A stretch of DNA of 64,000 bases from Bin5 sp965204525 (GTDB lineage: Bacteria; Chloroflexota; Anaerolineae; Caldilineales; Caldilineaceae), in the NCBI GenBank assembly GCA_965204525.1, contig OZ241994.1, positions 5,518,001 to 5,582,000 of the forward strand. The letters run 5' to 3'. Under the pieces are notes generated by a model that worked only from the letters and a program-made list of their open reading frames with translations, was not told the origin of the DNA and ran no database searches. The translations under genes and the position numbers were made by a program. Positions 41,813-50,386 of this stretch are shown here, piece by piece (position 1 is the first letter of the stretch; each line of letters opens with the position of its first letter).

Positions 41813-41834
41813 CGTGCCGGGACTGCCCGGCACG
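41813..41834 (-). terminator. Hairpin terminator below the HAD gene
   Basis: CGTGCCGGG (41813-41821) and CCCGGCACG (41826-41834), 9-bp stem with a 4-nt loop; a run of U (minus strand of 41802-41807) follows after 5 nt. It would end HAD transcription just upstream of the tRNA gene. Confidence 0.6.
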
Positions 41835-41953
41835 GGAAATCCTAGCACATTCTCTAACCTCTGTACAGTTTTTCGACGAATTGTCAGCCTTGGAAACACG
41901 TCAAAGATAATGTCAATCCGACGGCTGAACATGCATTATGCAAGTGCCCGCTC

Positions 41954-42649
41954 TCAAAGCAAAGCGTCAGCCAATTGAGTGAAGTCGGCCACGGTCAGCG
42001 CCGGCTGGAAGGGCGAGTCCTCGACCGGCAACTCGTAACGGTCCACATACGCCGCCTGGAAACCGCATGCGCGCGCCCCCACGCAGTCAAAGGCATTGGC
42101 CGATACCATCAGGCACTGGTGGACCTCCAGGCCAAGCAAATGGGCGGCCCGCCGGTATACGCCGGGATGGGGCTTGAACGCGCCGTTGCCGGTGGCAGAT
42201 ATTACATCGTCAAATGGGAATTGGACTCGATTCTCGACCAGATGATCCAGGTAATGGGGGTCTCCGTTGGAAAGAACCACCAGTCGATAGCGATCGTGCA
42301 GTCGCTCCAGCGCCGGAACAACCTCAGGAAAAGGGGAGAGCCTCTGCCAGGCCGCCATTAACTCCTGTATGCGTTGCTTTGTCGGCTCCAACTCGTTCAT
42401 CCGCAACACGTAGTGCAGCGCACGCCGCACCGTCTCGAGATAACCGGCGTGGCCCACCATCATGATCGTGTCTTGGTATTGCTCCAGTCGCTGACGAGTC
42501 CGCCACTGATCCCAGAAAGCTTCCGGCGACCTGCCCGGCGCGTCCCTTTCGAGGAGTTCTGTGATAGCCGGCTTCAGACTTCCACCCAGATCCAGGATCG
42601 TGCCGAATAGGTCAAATGTCAGTGCGATTGTGTCACGAAACGGGCCCAC
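41954..42649 (-). CDS. HAD-superfamily hydrolase, 2-haloacid dehalogenase-like
   Basis: 231 aa. Nucleophile Asp13 (LTFDLFGT), motif II Ser in VVLSNGDP, motif III Lys in AFKPHPGVY, and SANAFDCVGARACGFQAAYVDR, which resembles the SSNxxDxxGA segment of type II L-2-haloacid dehalogenases. It hydrolyses a carbon-halogen or phosphate bond; family resemblance slightly favours the dehalogenase group. Start GTG at 42649 with GGAG 7 nt upstream. The IS982-type element is inserted 26 nt upstream of this start, so its original promoter or operon link is lost and it may now rely on read-through from the transposase gene, which has the same direction. Confidence 0.85.
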   Translation of the reverse strand: MGPFRDTIALTFDLFGTILDLGGSLKPAITELLERDAPGRSPEAFWDQWRTRQRLEQYQDTIMMVGHAGYLETVRRALHYVLRMNELEPTKQRIQELMAAWQRLSPFPEVVPALERLHDRYRLVVLSNGDPHYLDHLVENRVQFPFDDVISATGNGAFKPHPGVYRRAAHLLGLEVHQCLMVSANAFDCVGARACGFQAAYVDRYELPVEDSPFQPALTVADFTQLADALL

Positions 42650-42683
42650 ACGTACTCTCCTGTTTCCTAGATAGGGCCTTATG

Positions 42684-43589
42684 CTAATTGGGAAAGGCCA
42701 ATTGCTTGATTTGCAGATAGTCAGGTACGCCCAGCAGGCGATTGATGTAAATGCAGAGGGTATGTGCAGTCAATTTCGTGTAAAGGCGTGCACAAAGGCC
42801 TCTGAAAGTGTGAGCGTGGTTGGTTTCAATCGAGAATTGTGCGTTGAGTTGACTGTTGACTGTTTCGATCATTTGGCGGACGGCGTCGTAGATGCGAGAG
42901 ACGAATGCCGGGAGCTGTTTTTTCTGGTTTCTGCGCGGTTTGGTGAGCAGGCGGATGCGATTGTATTGCCAGAGTTCTTCAGCTGCCGGTGCACTGACGT
43001 AGGCCTTGTCGCCGATGACGATGCGGTTGTTGTGTTCGGCAAGGAGTTCGCGACCGACAGCCAAGTCGCGGTAGCTAGCAGGAGCTAACTCGAAGTCGAT
43101 AATGAGGCCACCCATCGTGATCAGAAGATGCAGCTTGAAACCGAAGATCATCTCCTTTTTGGAGGGAACGGGCCCGAAATCGGCCCCCCAATCAGACCAA
43201 TCGCCGCGCGCTTGCGGCGCCAGATGGAATTGAACCACAGGGATGGGCAGGCTATCCACGACACAATGCTCGTCCCGATAGAGTTCCATTCTGGCCAACA
43301 TCATGCGCCGCATCTCATTGATAATCCACATTAAGTTTCGTCGTCGCCGATTGAAACGGCTCTGTTCCGGCAAGATCGGAAACTTATCCCGATGTGCCTG
43401 CATATGACTGAGTAATTCTGTTTCCACATCCCAACCCAGACACTCGCCGATGAGACAGAGCGCGATCAACTCACTGTCGCTACACTCAGGCTCCGGTCCC
43501 GGTCGTCTCTGATATCTTTCCAGTTCCTTGTACATGTCGTCAACGAGTACATACACCCATAGACAGAAGTCGTCAAAGTGGGCTATCAT
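42684..43589 (-). CDS. IS982-family transposase (301 aa)
   Basis: DDE-type transposase. The first Asp is in VVDSLPIPV, the second in IVIGDKAYVS, and the Glu in ETVNSQLNAQFSIE, with the helical N-terminal region (residues 1-85) and the tail TKLTAHTLCIYINR typical of IS982. Start ATG 43589 with a strong SD (AGGAGG, 9 nt). The stop codon lies inside the left inverted repeat. No frameshift or premature stop. A TTGAAA -35-like hexamer lies inside the right end, but the -10 is poor. A 9-bp inverted repeat (43602-43651) overlaps the SD and may limit translation. Confidence 0.95.
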   Translation of the reverse strand: MIAHFDDFCLWVYVLVDDMYKELERYQRRPGPEPECSDSELIALCLIGECLGWDVETELLSHMQAHRDKFPILPEQSRFNRRRRNLMWIINEMRRMMLARMELYRDEHCVVDSLPIPVVQFHLAPQARGDWSDWGADFGPVPSKKEMIFGFKLHLLITMGGLIIDFELAPASYRDLAVGRELLAEHNNRIVIGDKAYVSAPAAEELWQYNRIRLLTKPRRNQKKQLPAFVSRIYDAVRQMIETVNSQLNAQFSIETNHAHTFRGLCARLYTKLTAHTLCIYINRLLGVPDYLQIKQLAFPN

Positions 43590-43601
43590 TCGGTTAGTCC
43601 T

Positions 43602-43651
43602 CCTGGTGAGCTACCTTGGTTGGTCGAGACTTCCAAAGTTATCTCACCAGG
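43602..43651 (-). promoter_or_regulatory. Inverted repeat overlapping the transposase SD
   Basis: CCTGGTGAG (43602-43610) and CTCACCAGG (43643-43651) are perfectly complementary, 32 nt apart. In the minus-strand mRNA the arm nearest the gene overlaps three bases of the AGGAGG SD (43604-43599). Transcripts entering from outside would carry both arms and could hide the ribosome site, a known way for insertion sequences to limit transposase production. Confidence 0.45.
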
Positions 43652-43796
43652 GGACTTTTTTCAAACGCTATCTAGCATAAGGCCCTAGATAGGAAATGGT
43701 AGCTCATTTGCAGGTTTTTGTGCAATTATCAGGCATTGGGAGACGAGAGAATTCCAAGAATTGGCGACTCCGACCGAATCCTATCTTTTGGAAGGA

Positions 43797-46514
43797 TTAA
43801 TCAGCAGAAATCGTTAGGGGTACAAGCAGTTGCCCGTCTTGGAAGTGATCCTGGTCATCAACATCCGGGAGGAATGACAATCTCTCTCCGCTTTCTCGAT
43901 GATAAAGCCCTAGCCGAATCAGAAAGTCGCCTGTCGGCAGATCCGCCGGAAGGGTGATCTGTCGCCGGTCAATATAAAGTGAGCGCTTCTGCCACTCGCT
44001 TGTCGGCTTCAGTCCTGCTAAAGGCGGTCCATCATATTGAGCAATCCGCTCTCCCCGTAGATCATGGAGATGAATGTAGGTGACCCAATCCTTACCAACA
44101 GTTCCCTCAGCGTCCCAGAAAAGCCGCAATGTAGCTTCTCCGTGTTCCGTCAACAGATCGTAGCCCTGTAGCCGCAGGTTATCGCTCGTGCCGGCATGAG
44201 TAGAAGTGCTTGGCCGCTCACGCTGAAGAAAGCCTGATCTCAAGGGGGAAACATTCAAAATTCGTAGTGGAAGTAAACCATCCGCTGAACCAGGAACCTG
44301 CAGTCTTTTGCCGGACGAAGAGACAAGACCAGCGACCAATGTGTAGGGTATCGGAGGAACATCAAAGGGAATCTTAAGGTATATGGTCTCTATGTAATAT
44401 TTGTCGGGACTCCAAACGGTGGAGGGGGGCCGGTTTACTCCACGGCTTTCTACAGCCCATGATCGCTGTAAGGCTGGTGTATACAAGTGCAGATTACTCC
44501 ACAATTCTTCACTAATCTGTTCATTGGGTTGCCAGAATAGACGCACTATCACTATATCACCAGGCTTTGGTTCTGGCCTGGATGCGAGCTCCCAACCCAG
44601 AAGCGTAACCAGACCGGACTTGGCATCTCCCAATGTTGTCGGCTCCCCTTCTGTGGCGAAGGCCAACTGGCCAGGGGGGGAGTGATAGAGGAATGGGAAA
44701 GTGTTCAACCAAGTCAAAGAGTAGCGGCCCAACACTAGTATCATCATCAAACCGACCAATCCCCACGCGCCCGCTGGATACTGTTCAATTTGAGGCTGTA
44801 TTTCGTGTCCCTCTTCATTTCTACTTATTTTCTTCAACGCCGGAGCCAGATCTCTCCTTCTTTGTCGCCATGCGAGATAAAGAATGCCGGCGGTACATGC
44901 CACCAGTCCAAGGAGACTCAGATATTCGCCCCGGCGTTGCCAAACAGTGCCCTCCCACCGTATGACCAGGGGTTGGTCCAGACTGCGTATGTCCGTCACT
45001 TCCGTCCAACCCGCGGGATTTGAAGTCAATTTCGCCCGTTTCCCAGCGGTCCAACCTGGATGATAGTGCATCCAAAGAAGTAGAGGCTCTGACTTTCCTG
45101 AAGGATCGGCGACTGCCTCGTGGGTGGTCCGCCAAGTTAATTTCACCGGTTCCTTCTCAGGTCTGAAATCCCAAGCCGTGCCTATGTCTGTAGAACGAGG
45201 AAGAAAATGCCAGACTCCTGGGTTTCGCCCTTGGAACTCGTTGGCGCCACGGCCTTCGATTGACACGATTGAAGTGTGGGACGCGAGAGAGGGGAACAAA
45301 TAAGGAAAGGGAAAGAGAATAGCGGCAACCAAGACAATGGAGGAGGAAAACAAGCGCTTTCCCCTGGGCAATACGTCAACAACCGCTGCAGCCGCCGGAA
45401 GTACACCCAAAACCGCTGCGGGCAATAAACGGAATGGAAATTGTATTATGGCGAGCCCCGGAAAGTTTTCCCAGAGAGTAACAGCTGAGGGAGTCGTAAG
45501 GAGCAATATGGCCAACGTGTAAAGGATTCCAGCCATGCACCAAGTCAATCTCTTTCTGTCCCGAGGCCAAAACAGACTTCCGGCAAACCCTGATACACCA
45601 GTCAGCCATTGTGCGACTCCGAATGTATTGTGGGGTCCCGCCAAAGGGTTGCCCGCGCGAGAGTCCCACACAAAAGGCTGAACGGACAGAAGCGACACCC
45701 AACTAAGAAAGTCTGTGCCGTGGAATTCTCTTCCGTGAAGTTCGCCATGAATCTGTACAAGGGGTAAGTCGCGCAGGGCAGGCAACCAATATCCCCCTGA
45801 AATCAACGCTGCCAGCAGGATGGCGATTGCGCATCGAGCAAGCCCATCCCACCTGCGATAGCCAGCAGCCAGGAGCAAGCAGAAAACGAGCAGCGTGCTT
45901 CCGCCAATTAATGACTGCTGCTGGTGACTGAAGACCAGTCCTGCCAAACTCACTACTGCCATCACCCAGTAGCGAATACGATTCCGAAAATACAGAGCAG
46001 TGAATGCCCACAATATGACCGGAAAGATCAGAATTGCAAAAAGCTGCGGATAGTCTCCCGTGTTTAGGAATGTACGCGAATAAATGTGAGGCATTCCAAG
46101 ATAAATTGCAATGCTTGCGAGGCTCGCCTCCCTGCTGAATGAATGACGAAGCCAGCCGTAGACGCCCAAGCCGCAAAAAATGAATGCCGCCGTCATCACC
46201 AAGGTTAGGGCCAGATCTAATCGAATGCCGGTCCAATGGACAGCGCCAACCAGCCAATACAAGCCGGGACTATAATAGTGGAAAGTAGGTTCTCCGCGGC
46301 CGTAGTTGCTACTTGGAAACCAACGAGGCCAGTAAACGCCCTGCTCAAAGGCGCGCTCTACAGCTGCGGCGCGGGGAAGATGGTGGTGCGCATCTGCCGT
46401 GTTGGGTATACCGGGCTGCTGCCAGAGGGGACTGGTAAGCAAGAATGCAAGCACCAATATGAAGACGAACGGCAGGAGTCTGAGGACAAATCCCGTTGAC
46501 AGGACTCGATCCAT
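43797..46514 (-). CDS. Large multi-pass membrane protein, PTPS_related / GT-C-like (905 aa)
   Basis: N-terminal two-thirds: about 13 transmembrane segments starting at residue 10, with an early extracytoplasmic loop NTADAHHHLPRAAAVERAFEQG and SSNYGRGEPTFHYYSPGLYWL, matching the 6-pyruvoyl-tetrahydropterin synthase-related membrane family (a name of convenience). Layout resembles GT-C glycosyltransferases; the histidines and Asp in the first loop could be the active site. C-terminal third (about 620-905): soluble, beta-rich, with an internally repeated motif (LRLFWDAEG; RLGLYHRESGERL). Probably adds sugars to lipid carriers or proteins outside the cell. Start ATG 46514 after GGAGGAAGGGG. It probably preceded the HAD gene in one transcript before the IS inserted between them. 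Confidence 0.78.
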   Translation of the reverse strand: MDRVLSTGFVLRLLPFVFILVLAFLLTSPLWQQPGIPNTADAHHHLPRAAAVERAFEQGVYWPRWFPSSNYGRGEPTFHYYSPGLYWLVGAVHWTGIRLDLALTLVMTAAFIFCGLGVYGWLRHSFSREASLASIAIYLGMPHIYSRTFLNTGDYPQLFAILIFPVILWAFTALYFRNRIRYWVMAVVSLAGLVFSHQQQSLIGGSTLLVFCLLLAAGYRRWDGLARCAIAILLAALISGGYWLPALRDLPLVQIHGELHGREFHGTDFLSWVSLLSVQPFVWDSRAGNPLAGPHNTFGVAQWLTGVSGFAGSLFWPRDRKRLTWCMAGILYTLAILLLTTPSAVTLWENFPGLAIIQFPFRLLPAAVLGVLPAAAAVVDVLPRGKRLFSSSIVLVAAILFPFPYLFPSLASHTSIVSIEGRGANEFQGRNPGVWHFLPRSTDIGTAWDFRPEKEPVKLTWRTTHEAVADPSGKSEPLLLWMHYHPGWTAGKRAKLTSNPAGWTEVTDIRSLDQPLVIRWEGTVWQRRGEYLSLLGLVACTAGILYLAWRQRRRDLAPALKKISRNEEGHEIQPQIEQYPAGAWGLVGLMMILVLGRYSLTWLNTFPFLYHSPPGQLAFATEGEPTTLGDAKSGLVTLLGWELASRPEPKPGDIVIVRLFWQPNEQISEELWSNLHLYTPALQRSWAVESRGVNRPPSTVWSPDKYYIETIYLKIPFDVPPIPYTLVAGLVSSSGKRLQVPGSADGLLPLRILNVSPLRSGFLQRERPSTSTHAGTSDNLRLQGYDLLTEHGEATLRLFWDAEGTVGKDWVTYIHLHDLRGERIAQYDGPPLAGLKPTSEWQKRSLYIDRRQITLPADLPTGDFLIRLGLYHRESGERLSFLPDVDDQDHFQDGQLLVPLTISAD

Positions 46515-46551
46515 TAATCAACTTGCCCCTTCCTCCGGCGGGAAAAACTCT

Positions 46552-46577
46552 GCCCTCTGTAGGGCTTTTCCAGCCCT
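46552..46577 (-). promoter_or_regulatory. Two mutually exclusive hairpins in the leader of the 905-aa gene
   Basis: On the minus strand AGGGCT (46577-46572) can pair with AGCCCT (46566-46561), or the same GCCCT region (46565-46561) with AGGGC (46556-46552). The second hairpin is followed by a run of U (46550-46546). This terminator/antiterminator-like layout sits 38-63 nt upstream of the ATG at 46514. Stems are short (5-6 bp), so this is tentative. Confidence 0.35.
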
Positions 46578-46713
46578 CTCGAGGAAAAAAACAGAACTTC
46601 AGCTGTTGAGGATCTAAACACGGAGTCAAAGAGACATTTAAGATGCTAGGCTAACCGGTAGAACACGGTTGCCCGAGGAAATCCTTTTTTCGCGAGGTTT
46701 AATGCAACGGCGC

Positions 46714-47946
46714 TCAGTGGAATCCCATCTCGACCGCCGGTTGTTGCAGCGCTCCGTCCGCGGTGAACTCGACAAACTGTAGAGATCCTATATCCGTAAG
46801 AACTGGTATTTCGCCGGCCTCTTCCAACAGTGCCGGCGACAGCCACAGTATATCCAGTTCAAGCGTGTTCTGAATCCAGACGACGCGCGCCGAGCCGGCA
46901 TCCTTGCCCATCAACCCGGTCTCAAGAACTTCCCGGTCGGACGGTAGTACGACAGGTTGCTTTGCGGCCGCGAAATTTCCGGCGGTCAGGCAGTTCGTAT
47001 AGGTGGCGTGCCAGTCGATCTTTGTCCGCAACCTTTCCGGAATGAGATCGGCCAAGCCGACACCGGAGGCATTGCCGTGGCTGCCGGCCGTCAGATCCAG
47101 GACCGCCAAAACGCGAAAATTCGGCTCTCTCGGACCGCCATTGCGCCGCCACATTCCGATGATGTTGGTATCCATGCCCGTGCCGCTTATGTTCTTGCCC
47201 ATCTCCTGCACGATCAACAGATCGAGGTCGTCAAAGGGAATGGACGGTTGCAGAGCTTTCGCCTTCCGCAACAACTCCGGCTCCTCTTCAAATATCCTTT
47301 CACCCGCCAGGACCGCAATCTCTGCAGGCTTGTGGCGGCCGTTCTCGACGATGGCGACGCCGGCTACGACCGGCATCGTCTTCAGAATGACCTGCGCAGC
47401 CCGGGGAATCGCAGTTACGGCGTCGTGGGCATGGAGCGTCGCCGCCCCTTTCCTTTTCCCCAGTCCAATCGTCATGATTTTGCAGAGACCGCTTTCGTGG
47501 TCCGCGCGAAATGCAGTGTGGGCCTTGACACGATTGACAGGAATCACCGCATCGGCCTCGGCCGCGTGTCGACCCCAGTAGACCGGCATGCCGGCCGTTT
47601 CGCCAATCTGCTTCACTTCCAGGCTGCTGTGAATGGGGACGCCCAAATCTGCCATTCCATATCCGACGAGGACGGCGTGTTGACCTTCGGCCGTGCCCCC
47701 GCCGTGGCTGCCCATTGCCGGGATGAGAAACGGCTCCGCCCCCAGTGACTTCAATGTTTCGACAACGGCCTGCACCACTTCCTTGTAGCAGGAGATTCCC
47801 CGGCTGCCTACGGCCACCGCCACTCGCATTCCAGGCCGTACCCGCTCAGACAGTGCTACCGCGTTAAGACCGTTCCATACGGCGGCAGACACATTCTCTA
47901 CTTGCTGTTCAGAGACCGATTGCCGCACCGGCGCGAGTTGAATCAT
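46714..47946 (-). CDS. LarA-like / DUF2088 protein
   Basis: 410 aa. N-terminal region resembles the LarA N-terminal (DUF2088) domain: RPGMRVAVAVGSRGISCYKEVV and PAMGSHGGGTAEGQ, a glycine-rich loop, then VIPVNRVKAHTAFRADHESGLCKIMTIGLGKRKGA, which carries the basic and histidine residues where LarA holds its nickel-pincer cofactor. Lactate racemase and several other hydroxyacid racemases/epimerases share this fold. No larB, larC or larE is in the window, so the cofactor origin and reaction are unknown. Start ATG 47946 with GGGAGG. Begins 25 nt after prfB, on the same strand, and is probably cotranscribed. Confidence 0.82.
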   Translation of the reverse strand: MIQLAPVRQSVSEQQVENVSAAVWNGLNAVALSERVRPGMRVAVAVGSRGISCYKEVVQAVVETLKSLGAEPFLIPAMGSHGGGTAEGQHAVLVGYGMADLGVPIHSSLEVKQIGETAGMPVYWGRHAAEADAVIPVNRVKAHTAFRADHESGLCKIMTIGLGKRKGAATLHAHDAVTAIPRAAQVILKTMPVVAGVAIVENGRHKPAEIAVLAGERIFEEEPELLRKAKALQPSIPFDDLDLLIVQEMGKNISGTGMDTNIIGMWRRNGGPREPNFRVLAVLDLTAGSHGNASGVGLADLIPERLRTKIDWHATYTNCLTAGNFAAAKQPVVLPSDREVLETGLMGKDAGSARVVWIQNTLELDILWLSPALLEEAGEIPVLTDIGSLQFVEFTADGALQQPAVEMGFH

Positions 47947-47971
47947 TGATACCTCCCTGGAGCGAATCTGC

Positions 47972-49064
47972 CTAAGTTCCTACCTGACCCTTCAACCAAG
48001 CCTCGATAAACGGGTCCAATTCACCGTCCAGGACCGTCTGCGGCGAGGCGGTCTCCACTTCTGTGCGCAGGTCCTTCACCATCTGATAGGGATGCAGGAC
48101 ATAGGAGCGGATCTGGCTGCCGAAGTCGGCCTGGACATTCTCCCCCTTAAGGCGGGCCTTTTCAGCAGCGATCTTTTCCTGCTCGATGGCGTAGAGCTTC
48201 CCTCGCAAAATCCTCATCGCGATTTCCCGGTTCTGCGTCTGGCTGCGCTCATTCTGGCACGATACGACAATGCCTGTCGGCATATGGTGGAGACGAACGG
48301 CTGTCGCGTTCTTCTGCACGCTCTGGCCTCCGGCCCCACTGGACAGGAAGACATCCATTCGAATGTCGTTTTGTGCGATTTCGATTTCGATGTCTTCGTC
48401 AATGATTGGCATGACCTCAAGCTTGGCAAAGGAAGTATGACGCCTGTTTCCGGCGTCGAATGGGCTGAGCCGTACAAGGCGGTGTGTGCCCCGCTCCGCT
48501 TGAAGATAGCCGTATGCGTAGGAGCCGTCCACTGTGATCGTAACGCTCTTGATGCCGGCCTCTTCGCCCTGGGTCATGTCGGTGATCTCTGTCGCATAAC
48601 CCTTCTTCTCCGCCCAGCGCAAGTACATGCGTTGTAACATCGCCGCCCAGTCTTGCGCCTCGGTACCGCCGGCCCCGGCATGAATGCTGATGATTGCACC
48701 GCCCGAGTCATACTTTCCATTTAGTGCCAGCGTGAATTCACGTCTTTCCAACTCCTCATCCAATGAGCTGGCCTCACTGTCCAACTCTGCCAGCAACTCC
48801 GCGTCATCATCGGCCATCTCCGCCAGATCGAGTGCGTCTTGCGTCCGCTGACTCAACCCATCCCAAACTCCGATCTGTTCCTGCAGGGCGTTCAACTCCT
48901 GCATCTTCTGCTGGGCGGCCCTCTGATCGTCCCAAAAATCGGGCGCTATTGACGCCTCTTCCAGTGCCTTTGCCTGTGCGACTTTGTCCGGCAGGTCAAA
49001 GCCGCCTCCGTATCGTGTCGACCCGCTCCGCAAGCAGATGAAGTCTGTCTGTTAACTCGCCCAT
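47972..49064 (-). CDS. prfB: Peptide chain release factor 2, with programmed +1 frameshift
   Basis: RF2 recognises UGA and UAA. The frame from ATG 49064 (SD AAGGAG) runs 22 codons (MGELTDRLHLLAERVDTIRRRL) to an in-frame TGA at 48998-48996. The site is CTT TGA C preceded by GGAGG three bases before CTT, the exact arrangement that drives autoregulatory +1 shifting in E. coli. After the shift the protein continues DLPDKVAQAK, giving 363 aa, near E. coli's 365. Stop-codon motif SPF at 200-202 and the GGQ hydrolysis motif at 245-247 are intact. Annotation that starts inside the second frame (near 49033) misses the true N-terminus. Followed by the LarA-like gene; preceded by ftsY (103 nt). Confidence 0.97.
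48995..49010 (-). other. prfB +1 recoding site
   Basis: Minus strand: GGAGG, CGG, CTT TGA C. The SD-like GGAGG lies three nt upstream of the slippery CTT, and the stop is the weak UGA-C context. When RF2 is scarce the ribosome slips by +1 into the GAC (Asp) codon, producing more RF2. Confidence 0.95.
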
Positions 49065-49167
49065 GCGTCCCTATCTCCTTCGATGATATTGGATGGCATT
49101 CTGAAGCCTCCGCTGGCCCCAGCATTCAGGACACTCGTAGTCCGCCACCAACGAGGCGTCGGCCCCA

Positions 49168-50118
49168 TTACTCTCCCAAAAGTCCTTCTACAAACGTCAC
49201 CGGCTCGAACTCGGCCAGGTCTTCAAGCTTTTCCCCTGTGCCAACGAAACGTACGGGAATCCCCAGCTGCTTCTTGATGTTAAGAACCGCGCCGCCCTTG
49301 GCAGTGCTGTCCAACTTGGTCAATATGATACCGGTTACGCCGGACGCCTCCTCAAAACCTTTAGCCTGCAATATGGCGTTCTGGCCCGTGGAAGCGTCCA
49401 GCACCAGCAAAGTCTCGTGCGGCGCCCTGTGGACCTGTTTCGCAGCCACTCGGCGCATCTTCTCCAACTCCTGCATAAGATTGAATTTGTTCTGCAATCT
49501 GCCTGCAGTGTCGGTGATAAGCAAGTCGGCATTTCGGCTCTCCTGACTCGCCCGTATTGCGTCGAAAAGCACCGCCGCCGGGTCGGACCCGGGCGCCTGC
49601 GCGATGACGTCTACGCCCGCCCGTTCTCCCCAGATCTGGAGCTGATCGATGGCCGCCGCCCGGAAAGTATCACCCGCGGCAAGTACGACTCTCTTGCCCT
49701 TCTCCTTGTACCGCAACGCCAGTTTTCCAATCGTCGTGGTCTTGCCCGATCCGTTCACGCCAACGACCAGCACAACAGTCAGAATGCGCGGTTCCTCTAT
49801 CTGTAACGGTTCCTCAGCCTCCAACAGCTTCACCATCTCCTGCTTAAGGATCAGGTAGGCATCCTCACTGCGCCTAACCCCTTCTTGCTGCACCCGTTCG
49901 CGCGTGGATTCGACGAGTTCGACCGTAGTGTCCATCCCGACGTCGGCTACGATCAGTGCCTCCTCCAGCTCCTCCCACAGTGCATCACTGACCTCATTCT
50001 CCTGAAAAATCGAACCGATCTGACTAAAGATTCCCGACCGGGTCTTTTGCAGGCTTTCCTCAATTCGTACATCGTCCGCCGTCTTCTCTTCCTGGCGGCC
50101 AAACAAGCGCCTGAGCAC
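49168..50118 (-). CDS. ftsY: Signal recognition particle receptor FtsY
   Basis: 316 aa, the GTPase that docks SRP-bound ribosomes at the membrane. Short acidic/charged N-terminal part (to about residue 25) instead of the long A domain of E. coli; N domain 30-105; G domain with GVNGSGKTTT, DTFRAAA, DTAGRLQ and TKLDSTAKGG. Start: GTG at 50118 has the SD AGGAG, 8 nt; the frame is open to 50163. Partner of Ffh (56995-58383 here). First gene of a run ftsY, prfB, LarA-like; divergent from the dNTPase gene. Confidence 0.95.
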   Translation of the reverse strand: MLRRLFGRQEEKTADDVRIEESLQKTRSGIFSQIGSIFQENEVSDALWEELEEALIVADVGMDTTVELVESTRERVQQEGVRRSEDAYLILKQEMVKLLEAEEPLQIEEPRILTVVLVVGVNGSGKTTTIGKLALRYKEKGKRVVLAAGDTFRAAAIDQLQIWGERAGVDVIAQAPGSDPAAVLFDAIRASQESRNADLLITDTAGRLQNKFNLMQELEKMRRVAAKQVHRAPHETLLVLDASTGQNAILQAKGFEEASGVTGIILTKLDSTAKGGAVLNIKKQLGIPVRFVGTGEKLEDLAEFEPVTFVEGLLGE

Positions 50119-50270
50119 GTGTGAGTCTCCTGAGATTGGCTCTGCGGGCGGTTCACGAGGCAATTATAGCACGGGCGGGAACGATAGAAAGAACATCTAC
50201 CCCAAACGCGTCCGTCTACGAAAAGGTCCACGAAGTGCAGGCAGACTGGCAATCAAACTTGAATCCTGTG

Positions 50271-50301
50271 TTGGCAGGATCGGGTCTCCTACCTGTATAC
50301 T
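50271..50301 (+). promoter_or_regulatory. Candidate promoter of the dNTPase gene
   Basis: TTGGCA (50271-50276), 19-nt spacer, TATACT (50296-50301). The spacer is longer than ideal. It lies about 85 nt before the ATG at 50387, in the divergent region shared with ftsY. Confidence 0.35.
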
Positions 50302-50386
50302 GAGTTTAATGGGGAGTTCTCGTTTTGCAGGACCATTTTGGAGAATCTCAGACAGCCTCGATCCCCTACGGCCTTAGGCAAAAACG

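Larger units (their letters stand above)
42676..43683 (-). mobile_element. IS982-family insertion sequence, apparently intact
   Basis: About 1008 bp. Ends are inverted repeats: GCCTTATGCTA at 42676-42686 and TAGCATAAGGC at 43673-43683. Both ends are flanked by the direct repeat CCTAGATAGG (42666-42675 and 43684-43693), the likely target duplication; because repeat and ends share bases, the exact edge is uncertain by up to three bases. One full-length transposase gene occupies nearly the whole element. The flanks match perfectly and the gene is intact, so the insertion looks recent. The restored target, TTCCTAGATAGGAA, is itself palindromic. Confidence 0.9.
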
